The notes under the pieces were generated by a model. The model was not told the origin of the DNA. It ran no database searches and worked only from the letters and a program-made list of their open reading frames with translations. 64,000 nt of DNA, from positions 62,001 through 126,000 of the forward strand of contig NZ_KZ819076.1 of the NCBI RefSeq assembly GCF_003115855.1. Reading direction: 5' to 3'. This document shows, one piece after another, positions 7,199 to 16,327 of the stretch. The translations under genes and the position numbers were made by a program. Source of the DNA: Brenneria corticis (GTDB lineage Bacteria > Pseudomonadota > Gammaproteobacteria > Enterobacterales > Enterobacteriaceae). How positions within the stretch are numbered: position 1 is the first letter of the stretch; every line of letters starts with the position of its first letter.

Positions 7199-9178
7199 AT
7201 GTCTGACGACATGATTCATCACGGCTCGTCAGCGACGGGTAAACATGAAAATTTGCGCTCCATGCAGGAGGTTGCCATGAATGACCGCAATGCCAGCGAA
7301 ATGCTTCGTACCTATAATATTGCCTGGTGGGGCAATAATTATTACGACGTCAACGAGCTGGGGCATATCAGCGTCTGTCCGGATCCGGATGTGCCGGAAG
7401 CCCGCGTCGATCTGGCCATGCTGGTTAAAGATCTGCAGGAGGAGAACCATCAGCGCCTGCCCGCGCTGTTCTGTTTTCCGCAAATTCTTCAGCACCGTCT
7501 GCGCTCCATTAATGGGGCGTTTAAACGGGCGCGCGAAGCCTTTGGCTACCAGGGCGGCTACTTTCTGGTCTACCCCATCAAAGTCAATCAGCACCGCCGC
7601 GTGATCGAGTCGCTGGTCAATTCGGGCGAACCGATGGGGCTGGAGGCGGGCTCGAAGGCGGAGTTGATGGCGGTGCTGGGGCACGCGGGAATGACGCGTA
7701 CGGTGATCGTCTGTAACGGTTATAAAGACCGCGAGTATATCCGTCTGGCGCTGATCGGCGAAAAGCTGGGGCACAAGGTTTACCTGGTCATTGAAAAAAT
7801 GTCCGAGATTAAGCTGGTGCTGGAAGAGGCCGAGCGCCTGAACGTGGTGCCTCGTCTCGGCGTTCGTGCCCGCCTGGCTTCGCAAGGATCCGGCAAATGG
7901 CAGTCCAGCGGCGGCGAAAAATCCAAATTCGGTCTGGCGGCGGTTCAGGTGCTGCAATTGGTTGAAACGCTGCGCGCGGTGGGACGGTTGGATAGCCTGC
8001 AGCTGCTGCATTTCCACCTCGGCTCGCAGTTGGCCAATATTCGCGATATCGCCACCGGGGTGCGCGAGTCCGCCCGTTTCTACGTTGAGCTGCACAAGCT
8101 GGGAGTCAATATCCAGTGCTTCGACGTCGGCGGCGGTCTGGGGGTGGATTATGAAGGCACCCGTTCCCAATCGGACTGCTCGGTGAACTACGGTCTGAAT
8201 GAATATGCCAACAATGTTATCTGGGGCATCGGCGACGCCTGCAATGAGCATGGCTTGCCCCACCCGACGGTTATCACCGAGTCGGGCCGCGCGGTGACGG
8301 CGCACCACACGGTATTGGTTTCCAATATTATCGGCGTGGAGCGCAATGAGTTCAGCGAACCTACGGCGCCGGATGCAGACGCTCCGCGCGCGCTGGAAAG
8401 CCTGTGGTCGACCTGGCAGGAAATCAAACAGCCGGGCAAGCGCCGTTCGCTGCGCGAGTGGCTGCATGACAGCCAGATGGACCTGCACGATGTGCATACC
8501 CAGTATACGCACGGCATGCTGGACTTAACCCAGCGGGCGAAAGCGGAACAGCTTTATCTGAGCATCTGTCAGGACATTCAGCGGCAGTTGGACCCCAGTA
8601 ATCGCGCCCACCGGCCTATTATCGATGAGCTGCAGGAGCGCATGGCCGACAAGCTGTACGTCAATTTCTCGCTGTTCCAGTCGATGCCGGATGCGTGGGG
8701 CATCGATCAGCTGTTCCCGGTCATGCCGCTGGAAGGGCTGGATAAACCGCCCGAGCGCCGCGCCGTACTGCTGGACATTACCTGTGATTCGGACGGCTCC
8801 ATCGATCATTACGTGGATGGCGACGGTATTGCGACGACGATGCCGATGCCGCCGTACGATCCCGATAATCCGCCGTTACTGGGTTTCTTTATGGTCGGCG
8901 CTTACCAGGAAATTCTGGGGAATATGCATAACCTGTTTGGCGACACCGCCACGGTCGACGTATTCGTTTTCCAGGATGGCTCGGTTGAGATTGAGGAGTC
9001 GGACGAAGGGAATACGGTTGCCGACATGTTGGAATATGTTCAGCTCGATCCGGAAGTCTTGATGGCCCGTTTCCGCGATCAGGTAAAAGCCACCGAACTG
9101 GATGCGGACCTTCAGGCGCAGTTCCTGGAAGAGTTTGAAACCGGTCTTTACGGCTATACCTATCTGGAAGACGAATAG
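7199..9178 (+). CDS. speA: Biosynthetic arginine decarboxylase
   Basis: PLP enzyme that converts arginine to agmatine, the first step of one putrescine route. 659 residues (E. coli 658) with very close similarity throughout: FLVYPIKVNQHRRVIESL carries the PLP lysine, VGGGLGVDYEGT the phosphate-binding glycines, and LLDITCDSDGSIDHYVDGDG the C-terminal barrel. AGAGG sits 12 bases before the ATG. In E. coli speB (agmatinase) follows directly; here a divergently encoded LuxR-type gene follows instead, so agmatine must be used by an enzyme encoded elsewhere. Confidence 0.97.
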   Translation: MSDDMIHHGSSATGKHENLRSMQEVAMNDRNASEMLRTYNIAWWGNNYYDVNELGHISVCPDPDVPEARVDLAMLVKDLQEENHQRLPALFCFPQILQHRLRSINGAFKRAREAFGYQGGYFLVYPIKVNQHRRVIESLVNSGEPMGLEAGSKAELMAVLGHAGMTRTVIVCNGYKDREYIRLALIGEKLGHKVYLVIEKMSEIKLVLEEAERLNVVPRLGVRARLASQGSGKWQSSGGEKSKFGLAAVQVLQLVETLRAVGRLDSLQLLHFHLGSQLANIRDIATGVRESARFYVELHKLGVNIQCFDVGGGLGVDYEGTRSQSDCSVNYGLNEYANNVIWGIGDACNEHGLPHPTVITESGRAVTAHHTVLVSNIIGVERNEFSEPTAPDADAPRALESLWSTWQEIKQPGKRRSLREWLHDSQMDLHDVHTQYTHGMLDLTQRAKAEQLYLSICQDIQRQLDPSNRAHRPIIDELQERMADKLYVNFSLFQSMPDAWGIDQLFPVMPLEGLDKPPERRAVLLDITCDSDGSIDHYVDGDGIATTMPMPPYDPDNPPLLGFFMVGAYQEILGNMHNLFGDTATVDVFVFQDGSVEIEESDEGNTVADMLEYVQLDPEVLMARFRDQVKATELDADLQAQFLEEFETGLYGYTYLEDE

Positions 9179-9193
9179 CGGCTTGTCGGCAGG

Positions 9194-9217
9194 GGATGTG
9201 CTTATGCACATCCTTTT
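9194..9217 (+). terminator. Rho-independent terminator of speA
   Basis: GGATGTGC-TTAT-GCACATCC (9194-9213) followed by TTTT, 15 bases after the speA stop. It touches the stop codon of the convergent LuxR-type gene. Confidence 0.75.
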
Positions 9218-9840
9218 CACCTTAATGCCAGCGAACCCATAACGGTAATATTTGGTGTTGATTCAGGTAAGTAAGACGGCTGCTCCGCGATGCCGTCTCT
9301 GAAGAGAATTTTGGCGATAAGCAGTAACGAGTTCTTATCCTGCACGCCGTATTTATTCAGTAATCTTGATTTACTGTTCAATACCGATTTTTTATTTAGC
9401 CCGATAATTTCTGAAATTGATTCCGCGGTATAGCCGGAAGTCCAATATTGAAAAACAGCCTGCTCTGATTTGGAAAGTCTGACAGGATTGAGAAAATGCG
9501 GGTTCTGGGGCTGGATAAAGTCCAGCAGTTTATAAAAGAAATCTATCGGTGATGATTTAGAAATAAGCATGGTTTTTTCATCAATACACACCGGAGGATG
9601 ATAAGGGGAGTTATTGATGATAATGAATAACGAGGCGGTCTTGTAAAAAGAGGTTCTTACTGACTCATAATATTCTTCGAACCCTTCGCTGCTGCCGTCA
9701 ATGATAAAAATACCGCTCGTTCTTGCGTGAGGCAGGGTAAACCTATAAGCAGGCCTTACATATAGCATAGGGGAGCGGGATAGGACCTCTCGTAAGCCTA
9801 CGATGGTAAAATGGCATTTGCTGAAAATTCTGACATCCAT
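9217..9840 (-). CDS. LuxR-type (RcsA/BglJ-like) transcription regulator
   Basis: About 207 residues from the ATG at 9840; an in-frame GTG at 9852 is an alternative. The N-terminal half (MDVRIFSKCHFTIVGLREVL...) resembles the degenerate receiver-like domain of RcsA/BglJ-type proteins and shows no clear phosphoacceptor Asp. The C-terminal half, about residues 125-185, is a LuxR helix-turn-helix: LSKSEQAVFQYWTSGYTAES, then ISEIIGLNKKSVLNSKSRLL. Such proteins often act by pairing with RcsB. The gene and the 640 bp upstream are AT-richer than the neighbours, which suggests acquisition or relaxed selection. Targets are not evident. Confidence 0.75.
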   Translation of the reverse strand: MDVRIFSKCHFTIVGLREVLSRSPMLYVRPAYRFTLPHARTSGIFIIDGSSEGFEEYYESVRTSFYKTASLFIIINNSPYHPPVCIDEKTMLISKSSPIDFFYKLLDFIQPQNPHFLNPVRLSKSEQAVFQYWTSGYTAESISEIIGLNKKSVLNSKSRLLNKYGVQDKNSLLLIAKILFRDGIAEQPSYLPESTPNITVMGSLALR

Positions 9841-10484
9841 GATTTTTAGCACATAAGAGTTTATTTTTTAAGAAGAACATAAACCAACAGTGGTTATTGA
9901 TGCTGCCCGTGTCACTCAACCGTAAAAAAAATGTTACTCTAAAGTGGTTTTAAATCTTTAATGCAATGAATAGCTTGAAAAACGTGGAATGGCAAAACGT
10001 TTGATTTATATCGTTATGATTATATTGGTAAAAGCCGATTATACCCATGAGCATATAGTATGCTTGATTTGTAAAATCATTGCTATCTTTAAAATACATC
10101 AATTTAGCCCGTTGAAAGCGAAGAGCTGAATAGATTAATTGATATTAATAACTATTGAATCAATTTATTTGATTGGTGTTTTCTATCAATTAATGTGCTA
10201 TCGCCGCCGGCAATCCTGTGGCGAATTGACTACCCTGCTTTTCAGCAGGCTATATAACCGCATAGCATTAAAATAAGTATCAAGATTTTAATCTTAAGGA
10301 AAAGGCAAAAAATGCTGCCGCAGGGTAACAATAATTAACGGCGGCCGCTGAAAAAACGCTAATTTTGCCTGATTTCAGTTCCGCGGCTGGGAAACATGGA
10401 CCGGATTTCATTAAGGCGCCTGAATGTGTCAGGCGCCGGACGAATAAATCGTTTTCAACGACTAATTATTAAAATTCGTAATCA
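9841..10484. other. AT-rich intergenic region without recognised gene
   Basis: About 640 bp between the LuxR-type gene and loiP, rich in A and T, no open frame I can support. It must hold the LuxR-type gene's promoter. A CCTGC/GCAGG inverted repeat occurs near 10225-10250, and a perfect 9-bp inverted repeat GGCGCCTGA-ATGTG-TCAGGCGCC at 10415-10437 lies just past the loiP 3' end, where it could serve as its terminator although the T-run is poor. Confidence 0.6.
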
Positions 10485-11237
10485 TTACTTTTCAGCGGCA
10501 ATGCGTTCACGAATATGTTTGGCCCGCTCTTCCGACGGGGGATGTGAATCAAACATGCTGCTTTGATGTCCGGCATCCAGCTTGGCCAGTTTCTCAAAAC
10601 TGGTCGCCAGCCCTTCGGTTTTGATGCCGCGTTTTTTCAACAGCTCAAAGGAATAGTCATCGGCCTGCTTTTCCTGTGACTGCGAGAATTGCGCATTGAC
10701 CAGTTTTTCACCCAGATCGGCAAGCTGGGACTGTGACAACGAGGCGGCGACGCCGCCGGTTGAAGAGATAGCCGTACGCGCCGCCGTCGCCGCGTAAGCC
10801 AGCTGCATCGCCTTGCGGGAGTGGCCAAGCGCGACGTGCCCCATTTCATGGCCCAGAACGCCCTCGACTTCATTATCCGTCATCAAATCCATCAGGCCGC
10901 TGTATACGCGGATGCAGCCGTTAGCCATCGCCCAGGCGTTCACATCTTTTGTCTGGTAGACCTTGTAGTTGGCCGGGGTGCCGTCAATATCGTGGCCTAA
11001 CGCATCGGCAATTTTATTCAGACGCTTGGTGTAGGTGCTGCCGGCGGGCGCGATTTGGGCTTCTTTGTCCATTTGCTCGCAGGATTGATTGCTGAGCGTT
11101 TTTACCTGTTCATCACTCAGGGTAGCCGCCTGAAAGGCCTGGGCGCCGGACTGCATTAACGTACTGGTGTCAAGGTTTTGGCAACCGCTCAGCGATGTGG
11201 CGATACAGAGCGCCAGCACGGAGGTACGAATATTCAT
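10485..11237 (-). CDS. loiP: M48 family metalloprotease lipoprotein
   Basis: Outer-membrane-associated zinc protease (YggG/LoiP) induced by low osmolarity in E. coli. 250 residues. Lipoprotein signal with lipobox LSGC at residues 16-19. The zinc site HEMGH sits in EVEGVLGHEMGHVALGHSRK, with the downstream EKQADDYSFELLKKRG supplying the third ligand Glu region. Convergent with nothing nearby and divergent from tktA, as in E. coli. Confidence 0.95.
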   Translation of the reverse strand: MNIRTSVLALCIATSLSGCQNLDTSTLMQSGAQAFQAATLSDEQVKTLSNQSCEQMDKEAQIAPAGSTYTKRLNKIADALGHDIDGTPANYKVYQTKDVNAWAMANGCIRVYSGLMDLMTDNEVEGVLGHEMGHVALGHSRKAMQLAYAATAARTAISSTGGVAASLSQSQLADLGEKLVNAQFSQSQEKQADDYSFELLKKRGIKTEGLATSFEKLAKLDAGHQSSMFDSHPPSEERAKHIRERIAAEK

Positions 11238-11608
11238 AAAATCATCTCCCTACGATAGTCATTAAGTGAATTAGCGATGAGTAACGGCGAATCGTCGCGC
11301 GGATTATATGGCGTTAACGATAAGCGAGCATGAACATAACCGAAAACTGCGTTTATAAAAAGATCCGCGTTACGACGAGTATTCTCCACATGGCCGCTAT
11401 GGCGCCCGATAACCGCCGTTATTGCCGGCTATCCGCCTGGTCGGAAAAATGAGATGAAATCCTCTTTTTTGCTCACGGTTCCAAGTGCATTCACCTTGAT
11501 TTTAATGTACATTTATAGTCATCTTTTCTTTGTCTTTATTAGCTAACGTATTGATTAGTATACCATATGCCTGTCAAGGCATCTGTTCAATCCGATCTGG
11601 AGTAAAGC
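11238..11608. other. Divergent promoter region loiP / tktA
   Basis: 371 bp with no open frame I can support. It must hold both promoters. A TTGATT hexamer near 11495 and several TATA-like hexamers are present, but no pair has a convincing spacing, so I do not place a promoter. GGAG lies nine bases before the tktA ATG. Confidence 0.5.
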
Positions 11609-13603
11609 ATGTCCTCTCGTAAAGAACTTGCCAATGCTATTCGTGCGCTGAGCATGGATGCGGTGCAAAAGGCCAAATCCGGTCATCCGGGCGCACCGAT
11701 GGGTATGGCGGATATCGCCGAAGTCCTGTGGCGTGATTACCTTAACCATAACCCCGCCAACCCGCACTGGGCTAACCGCGACCGCTTCGTGCTGTCCAAC
11801 GGCCATGCCTCCATGCTGATTTACAGCCTGCTGCACCTAACCGGTTACGATCTGCCCATCGACGAGTTGAAAAATTTCCGTCAGCTGCATTCCAAAACCC
11901 CCGGTCATCCGGAGTACGGCTACACCGCCGGGGTGGAAACCACCACCGGGCCGCTGGGGCAGGGCATCGCCAACGCGGTCGGCATGGCGATTGCCGAACG
12001 TACGCTGGCGGCGCAGTTTAACCGCCCCGGCCACGAGATTGTCGACCATCATACCTATGTCTTCCTGGGCGATGGCTGCATGATGGAAGGGATTTCCCAC
12101 GAAGTCAGCTCGCTGGCGGGCAACATGAAACTGGGCAAACTGACCGCGTTTTATGATGACAACGGCATCTCTATCGACGGCCATGTCGAGGGCTGGTTTA
12201 CCGACGACACCGCCGCGCGTTTTGAGTCTTACGGCTGGCATGTGGTACGCGGCGTGGACGGACACGATGCGGAGGCCGTCAAGCGCGCGATCAGCGAGGC
12301 CCGGCTGGTGACCGACAAGCCGTCGCTGCTGATGTGTAAAACCGTGATTGGTTTCGGTTCGCCGAACAAGGCCGGCACGCACGATTCCCACGGCGCGCCG
12401 CTGGGCGACGGCGAAGTCGCCGCGTCCCGCGAACAGCTGGGGTGGAAGTACCCGCCGTTTGACATTCCCGCGGAGATTTACGCCGAGTGGGATGCGAAAG
12501 CCGCCGGTCAGCGTAAAGAAGCCGCTTGGGATGAGCTCTTTGCCGCCTATGCCAGCGCTTACCCGGAGCTGGCCGCGGAATTCAAGCGCCGTACCGACGG
12601 CGCCCTGCCGGATAACTGGCAGGCCGACGCGCAGAAGTTCATTGAGCAGTTGCAGGCGACCCCGGCGAAGATCGCCAGCCGTAAAGCCTCGCAGAACGCG
12701 CTGGAAGCCTACGGTAAACTGCTGCCGGAATTCCTCGGCGGCTCCGCCGATCTGGCGCCGAGCAACCTGACCATCTGGTCCGGCTCCAAATCGCTGGATA
12801 AAGACCATGCCGGCAACTATATCCACTACGGCGTGCGTGAATTCGGCATGACGGCGATTGCCAACGGCATCGCGCTGCACGGCGGCTTTATTCCCTATAC
12901 CGCCACGTTCCTGATGTTTGTGGAATACGCCCGTAACGCGGTGCGCATGGCGGCGCTGATGAAAATCCGCAGCATTTACGTCTATACCCATGACTCCATC
13001 GGTCTTGGCGAAGACGGGCCGACTCACCAGCCCGTTGAGCAGTTGGCCAGCCTGCGGGTGACGCCCAACCTGAGCGTCTGGCGTCCGGCGGATCAGGTGG
13101 AAACCGCGGTGGCGTGGAAATATGCCATTGAACGTCAGGACGGCCCGACGGCGTTGATACTGTCGCGCCAGAATCTGGCTCAGCAGGAGCGCACCGCCCA
13201 GCAGCTGGCCGATGTGGCGAAAGGCGCCTATGTGCTGAAAGACAGCGGCGGCCAGCCGGAGGTGATCCTGATTGCCACCGGTTCCGAAGTCGAACTGGCG
13301 GTGGGCGCCTATGACAAACTGACGGCGGAAGGACGCAAGGTGCGCGTGGTATCGATGCCGTCCACCGATGCGTTCGACAAGCAGGATGCGGCCTACCGTG
13401 AAGCGGTGCTGCCGCAGGCGGTGACGGCGCGCGTGGCGATCGAAGCGGGCATCGCGGACTACTGGTACAAGTATGTCGGCCTGAACGGCGCGATTGTCGG
13501 GATGACGAGCTTCGGCGAGTCCGCTCCGGCAGAGCTGCTGTTTGAAGAGTTCGGTTTCACCGTGGATAACGTGGTGGCGAAGGCTAAAGCGTTGTTGCAG
13601 TAA
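11609..13603 (+). CDS. tktA: Transketolase
   Basis: Thiamine-diphosphate enzyme of the non-oxidative pentose phosphate pathway; moves two-carbon units between sugar phosphates. 664 residues (E. coli 663). The N-terminal domain shows AKSGHPGAPMGMADIAEVLW, the ThDP motif begins at GDGCMMEG, and the central domain contains TYTHDSIGLGEDGPTHQPVE. It opens the run of central-carbon genes tktA-epd-pgk-fbaA but has its own terminator. Confidence 0.98.
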   Translation: MSSRKELANAIRALSMDAVQKAKSGHPGAPMGMADIAEVLWRDYLNHNPANPHWANRDRFVLSNGHASMLIYSLLHLTGYDLPIDELKNFRQLHSKTPGHPEYGYTAGVETTTGPLGQGIANAVGMAIAERTLAAQFNRPGHEIVDHHTYVFLGDGCMMEGISHEVSSLAGNMKLGKLTAFYDDNGISIDGHVEGWFTDDTAARFESYGWHVVRGVDGHDAEAVKRAISEARLVTDKPSLLMCKTVIGFGSPNKAGTHDSHGAPLGDGEVAASREQLGWKYPPFDIPAEIYAEWDAKAAGQRKEAAWDELFAAYASAYPELAAEFKRRTDGALPDNWQADAQKFIEQLQATPAKIASRKASQNALEAYGKLLPEFLGGSADLAPSNLTIWSGSKSLDKDHAGNYIHYGVREFGMTAIANGIALHGGFIPYTATFLMFVEYARNAVRMAALMKIRSIYVYTHDSIGLGEDGPTHQPVEQLASLRVTPNLSVWRPADQVETAVAWKYAIERQDGPTALILSRQNLAQQERTAQQLADVAKGAYVLKDSGGQPEVILIATGSEVELAVGAYDKLTAEGRKVRVVSMPSTDAFDKQDAAYREAVLPQAVTARVAIEAGIADYWYKYVGLNGAIVGMTSFGESAPAELLFEEFGFTVDNVVAKAKALLQ

Positions 13604-13632
13604 ATTCCGCACCGGCGGATAGCCGCCATCTG

Positions 13633-13662
13633 AGCCGCCAGAGCGATCTGGCGGCTTTTTTT
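13633..13662 (+). terminator. Rho-independent terminator of tktA
   Basis: Perfect stem AGCCGCCAGA-GCGA-TCTGGCGGCT (13633-13656) whose last T begins a run of seven T. Located 30 bases after the tktA stop. Confidence 0.88.
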
Positions 13663-13706
13663 ACGGACTATCCCCCCCGCCCGTCATCACTATCTTCCAG
13701 CCCGAG

Positions 13707-13728
13707 AAATATGACGTGCGTCACTCTT
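13707..13728. promoter_or_regulatory. CRP-like site upstream of epd
   Basis: The 22-mer has AAATATGA, a 6-base spacer and TCACTCTT, close to the CRP consensus (TGTGA-N6-TCACA with AT flanks) and containing the palindrome TGACGTGCGTCA. Its centre is about 70 bp upstream of the start expected from the -10 at 13775. CRP control of the epd operon is known in E. coli. Confidence 0.55.
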
Positions 13729-13774
13729 CTGGCACCCGCCGAGTGAGAATATTTCTTTTGCAGGCTAATTCGTT

Positions 13775-13796
13775 TATGCTAGCTGAAGCGTTTCAG
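13775..13796 (+). promoter_or_regulatory. epd promoter -10 with overlapping Cra operator
   Basis: TATGCT at 13775-13780 is a good -10. Directly after it, CTGAAGCGTTTCAG (13783-13796) matches the Cra (FruR) consensus TGAAACGTTTCA at 11 of 12 positions and is a near-perfect palindrome. A repressor bound there would cover the transcription start. Cra repression of epd-pgk is established in E. coli. Confidence 0.7.
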
Positions 13797-13949
13797 TTGT
13801 GATGTTGGTCGCACTTCATTAGCCGCTGCCGGGACATCTTCCAGAGGCAAGCGGCGCGGATGGTCGGGAAGCACAAGAAGCGGTTTATTCCTTGTGGCGG
13901 ACTGACTATCCTATGAGCTTGACGCGACCACCAAGACACAGGGAGTTCC

Positions 13950-14966
13950 ATGACGATCCGTATTGCGATAAACGGTTTTGGCCGAATTGGCCGCAATGTT
14001 CTGCGTGCGCTGTATGAGTCGGGCCGCCGGGCGGAGATTTCGGTGGTAGCCATCAACGAACTGGCCAGCGCGGAGGGGATCGCCCACCTGCTCAAGTATG
14101 ACTCCAGCCACGGACGTTTCTCCTGGGATGTTCGTCAGGAATGCGATCAACTGTATGTCGGAGAGGATTGTATCCGACTATTGCATCAGGCCGATATCCA
14201 GCAGTTGCCCTGGCGCGAGCTCGGCGTTGACGTGGTGCTGGATTGCAGCGGAGTATATGGCAGCCGCGAAGACGGCGAAGCGCATCTGGCCGCGGGAGCG
14301 AAGAAGGTGCTTTTTTCGCACCCCGGAACGGCCGATCTGGATGCCACCGTGGTATTTGGCGTTAACCATCAAAATTTAAAATCCGAACACCGCATCGTTT
14401 CCAATGCCTCATGCACCACCAACTGCATTATTCCCATCATTAAACTGTTGGATGACGCCTTTGGTATTGAAAATGGCACGGTAACGACGATCCACTCGTC
14501 GATGAACGATCAGCCGGTGATTGACGCCTATCATCACGATCTGCGGCGTACCCGCGCCGCCAGCCAGTCCATTATTCCGGTGGATACCAAACTGGCGGTG
14601 GGGATCACGCGGATTTTCCCGCAGTTCGTCGATCGTTTTGAGGCGATATCCGTTCGGGTGCCGACGATTAACGTCACGGCGATTGATTTAAGCGTTAGCG
14701 TGAAGAAAGCGGTAAATGTTAATGAAATCAATGCATTATTTCAAAAATCAGCGCATGAGGCATTTCGTGGTATAGTTGATTATACCGAATTGCCGTTGGT
14801 TTCGGCCGATTTTAACCACGATCCGCACAGTGCCATCGTTGATGGCACGCAGACGCGGGTCAGCGGTCAGCATCTGATTAAAACGCTGGTCTGGTGCGAT
14901 AACGAATGGGGTTTTGCCAACCGGATGTTGGATACAACCCGGGCGATGGCAACCTGCGGTTTCTAG
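13950..14966 (+). CDS. epd: Erythrose-4-phosphate dehydrogenase
   Basis: NAD-dependent enzyme that oxidises erythrose 4-phosphate to 4-phosphoerythronate, first step of pyridoxal phosphate synthesis (DXP-dependent route). 338 residues, GAPDH fold: Rossmann motif INGFGRIGRNVLRAL at the N-terminus, catalytic Cys in SNASCTTNCI, and WCDNEWGFANRM near the C-terminus. The residues that mark it as Epd rather than GapA, such as VYGSREDGEAH, match E. coli Epd. pgk follows 72 bases later. Confidence 0.97.
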   Translation: MTIRIAINGFGRIGRNVLRALYESGRRAEISVVAINELASAEGIAHLLKYDSSHGRFSWDVRQECDQLYVGEDCIRLLHQADIQQLPWRELGVDVVLDCSGVYGSREDGEAHLAAGAKKVLFSHPGTADLDATVVFGVNHQNLKSEHRIVSNASCTTNCIIPIIKLLDDAFGIENGTVTTIHSSMNDQPVIDAYHHDLRRTRAASQSIIPVDTKLAVGITRIFPQFVDRFEAISVRVPTINVTAIDLSVSVKKAVNVNEINALFQKSAHEAFRGIVDYTELPLVSADFNHDPHSAIVDGTQTRVSGQHLIKTLVWCDNEWGFANRMLDTTRAMATCGF

Positions 14967-15038
14967 TACGACGGTATTGGTCGGCGATCGATACCTCGCT
15001 CAAGCAACTTTAAAAGAGAATCAACAAGAGGATTCACC

Positions 15039-16202
15039 ATGTCTGTAATTAAGATGACCGATCTGGATCTGGCCGGCAAACGTGTACTGATCCGCGCGGA
15101 TCTGAACGTGCCGGTAAAAGAAGGTAAAGTGACGTCTGATGCGCGTATCCGCGCTTCTCTGCCGACCATCGAAAGCGCGCTGAAACAGGGTGCCCGCGTG
15201 ATGGTGACTTCCCACCTGGGACGTCCGACCGAAGGAGAATACAACGAAGAGTTTTCTCTGCTGCCGGTGGTCAATTACCTGAAAGAGAAATTGTCTTCCC
15301 CGGTACGTCTGGCAAAAGACTATCTCGATGGGGTAGACGTTGCTGAAGGCGAACTGATCGTTCTGGAAAACGTACGCTTCAACAAAGGCGAGAAGAAAGA
15401 CGACGAAGTGCTGGCCAAAAAATATGCCGCCCTGTGCGACGTATTTGTGATGGACGCCTTCGGCACCGCGCACCGCGCTCAGGCTTCCACCCACGGCGTG
15501 GGTAAATTCGCCCCCGTCGCCTGCGCCGGCCCGCTGCTGTCAAATGAACTGGAAGCGTTAGGCAAAGCGCTGGGTAACCCGGCGCGTCCGATGGTGGCCA
15601 TCGTCGGCGGTTCAAAAGTCTCCACCAAGCTGACCGTGCTTGACTCCCTGTCCAAAATCGCCGACCAGCTGATTGTCGGCGGCGGTATCGCCAATACTTT
15701 CGTTGCGGCCCAAGGTCATAACGTGGGTAAATCCCTGTACGAAGCGGACCTGATCCCCGAAGCGAAAAAATTGCTGGAAACCTGTGATATCCCGGTTCCG
15801 AGCGATGTCCGCGTAGCGACCGAATTCTCCGAAACCGCCGCCGCAACCCTGAAATCCGTCACCGCGATTAAAGACGATGAACAGATTCTGGACCTGGGCG
15901 ACGTTTCCGCAGAACGTCTGGCGGACATTCTGAAAAACGCCAAAACCATTCTGTGGAATGGCCCGGTCGGCGTATTTGAATTCCCGAATTTCCGTAAAGG
16001 CACCGAGATTGTCGCCAAAGCCATTGCCGAAAGCGATGCATTTTCCATCGCCGGCGGCGGCGACACGCTGGCGGCCATCGACCTGTTTGGTATTGCTGAC
16101 AAAATTTCCTATATTTCTACCGGCGGCGGCGCTTTCCTGGAGTTCGTTGAAGGGAAAAAACTGCCAGCGGTTGTTATGCTGGAAGAACGTGCGAAACAGT
16201 AA
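15039..16202 (+). CDS. pgk: Phosphoglycerate kinase
   Basis: Glycolytic kinase that transfers the acyl phosphate of 1,3-bisphosphoglycerate to ADP. 387 residues, the E. coli length. Substrate-binding RADLNVP near residue 20 and SHLGRPTEG near 60, then the nucleotide-binding IVGGSKVSTKL and the GGGDTLAAID loop. AAGAGGATTCACC precedes the ATG. Very likely cotranscribed with epd and, in part, fbaA. Confidence 0.98.
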   Translation: MSVIKMTDLDLAGKRVLIRADLNVPVKEGKVTSDARIRASLPTIESALKQGARVMVTSHLGRPTEGEYNEEFSLLPVVNYLKEKLSSPVRLAKDYLDGVDVAEGELIVLENVRFNKGEKKDDEVLAKKYAALCDVFVMDAFGTAHRAQASTHGVGKFAPVACAGPLLSNELEALGKALGNPARPMVAIVGGSKVSTKLTVLDSLSKIADQLIVGGGIANTFVAAQGHNVGKSLYEADLIPEAKKLLETCDIPVPSDVRVATEFSETAAATLKSVTAIKDDEQILDLGDVSAERLADILKNAKTILWNGPVGVFEFPNFRKGTEIVAKAIAESDAFSIAGGGDTLAAIDLFGIADKISYISTGGGAFLEFVEGKKLPAVVMLEERAKQ

Positions 16203-16268
16203 TGCTTTAGGTTGAGCGCAGTTCACTGCCTCAACCCTGGCTGTCCCGTCAGTGGTGTCGGGACGGCT

Positions 16269-16293
16269 ATCGATGTAACGATCGATTTTTTTT
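16269..16293 (+). terminator. Possible partial terminator between pgk and fbaA
   Basis: ATCGAT-GTAACG-ATCGAT followed by a run of T (16287-16293). The 6-bp stem is weak, so it would more likely tune the pgk/fbaA ratio than stop transcription completely. Confidence 0.4.
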
Positions 16294-16327
16294 AACCCCC
16301 CACGGCCAACGAAACGGGACACGTAAC

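Noticed and set aside
11837..13612. 591-codon open frame opposite tktA
   Set aside because: Antisense shadow of transketolase with Arg/His-rich composition and no recognisable domain.
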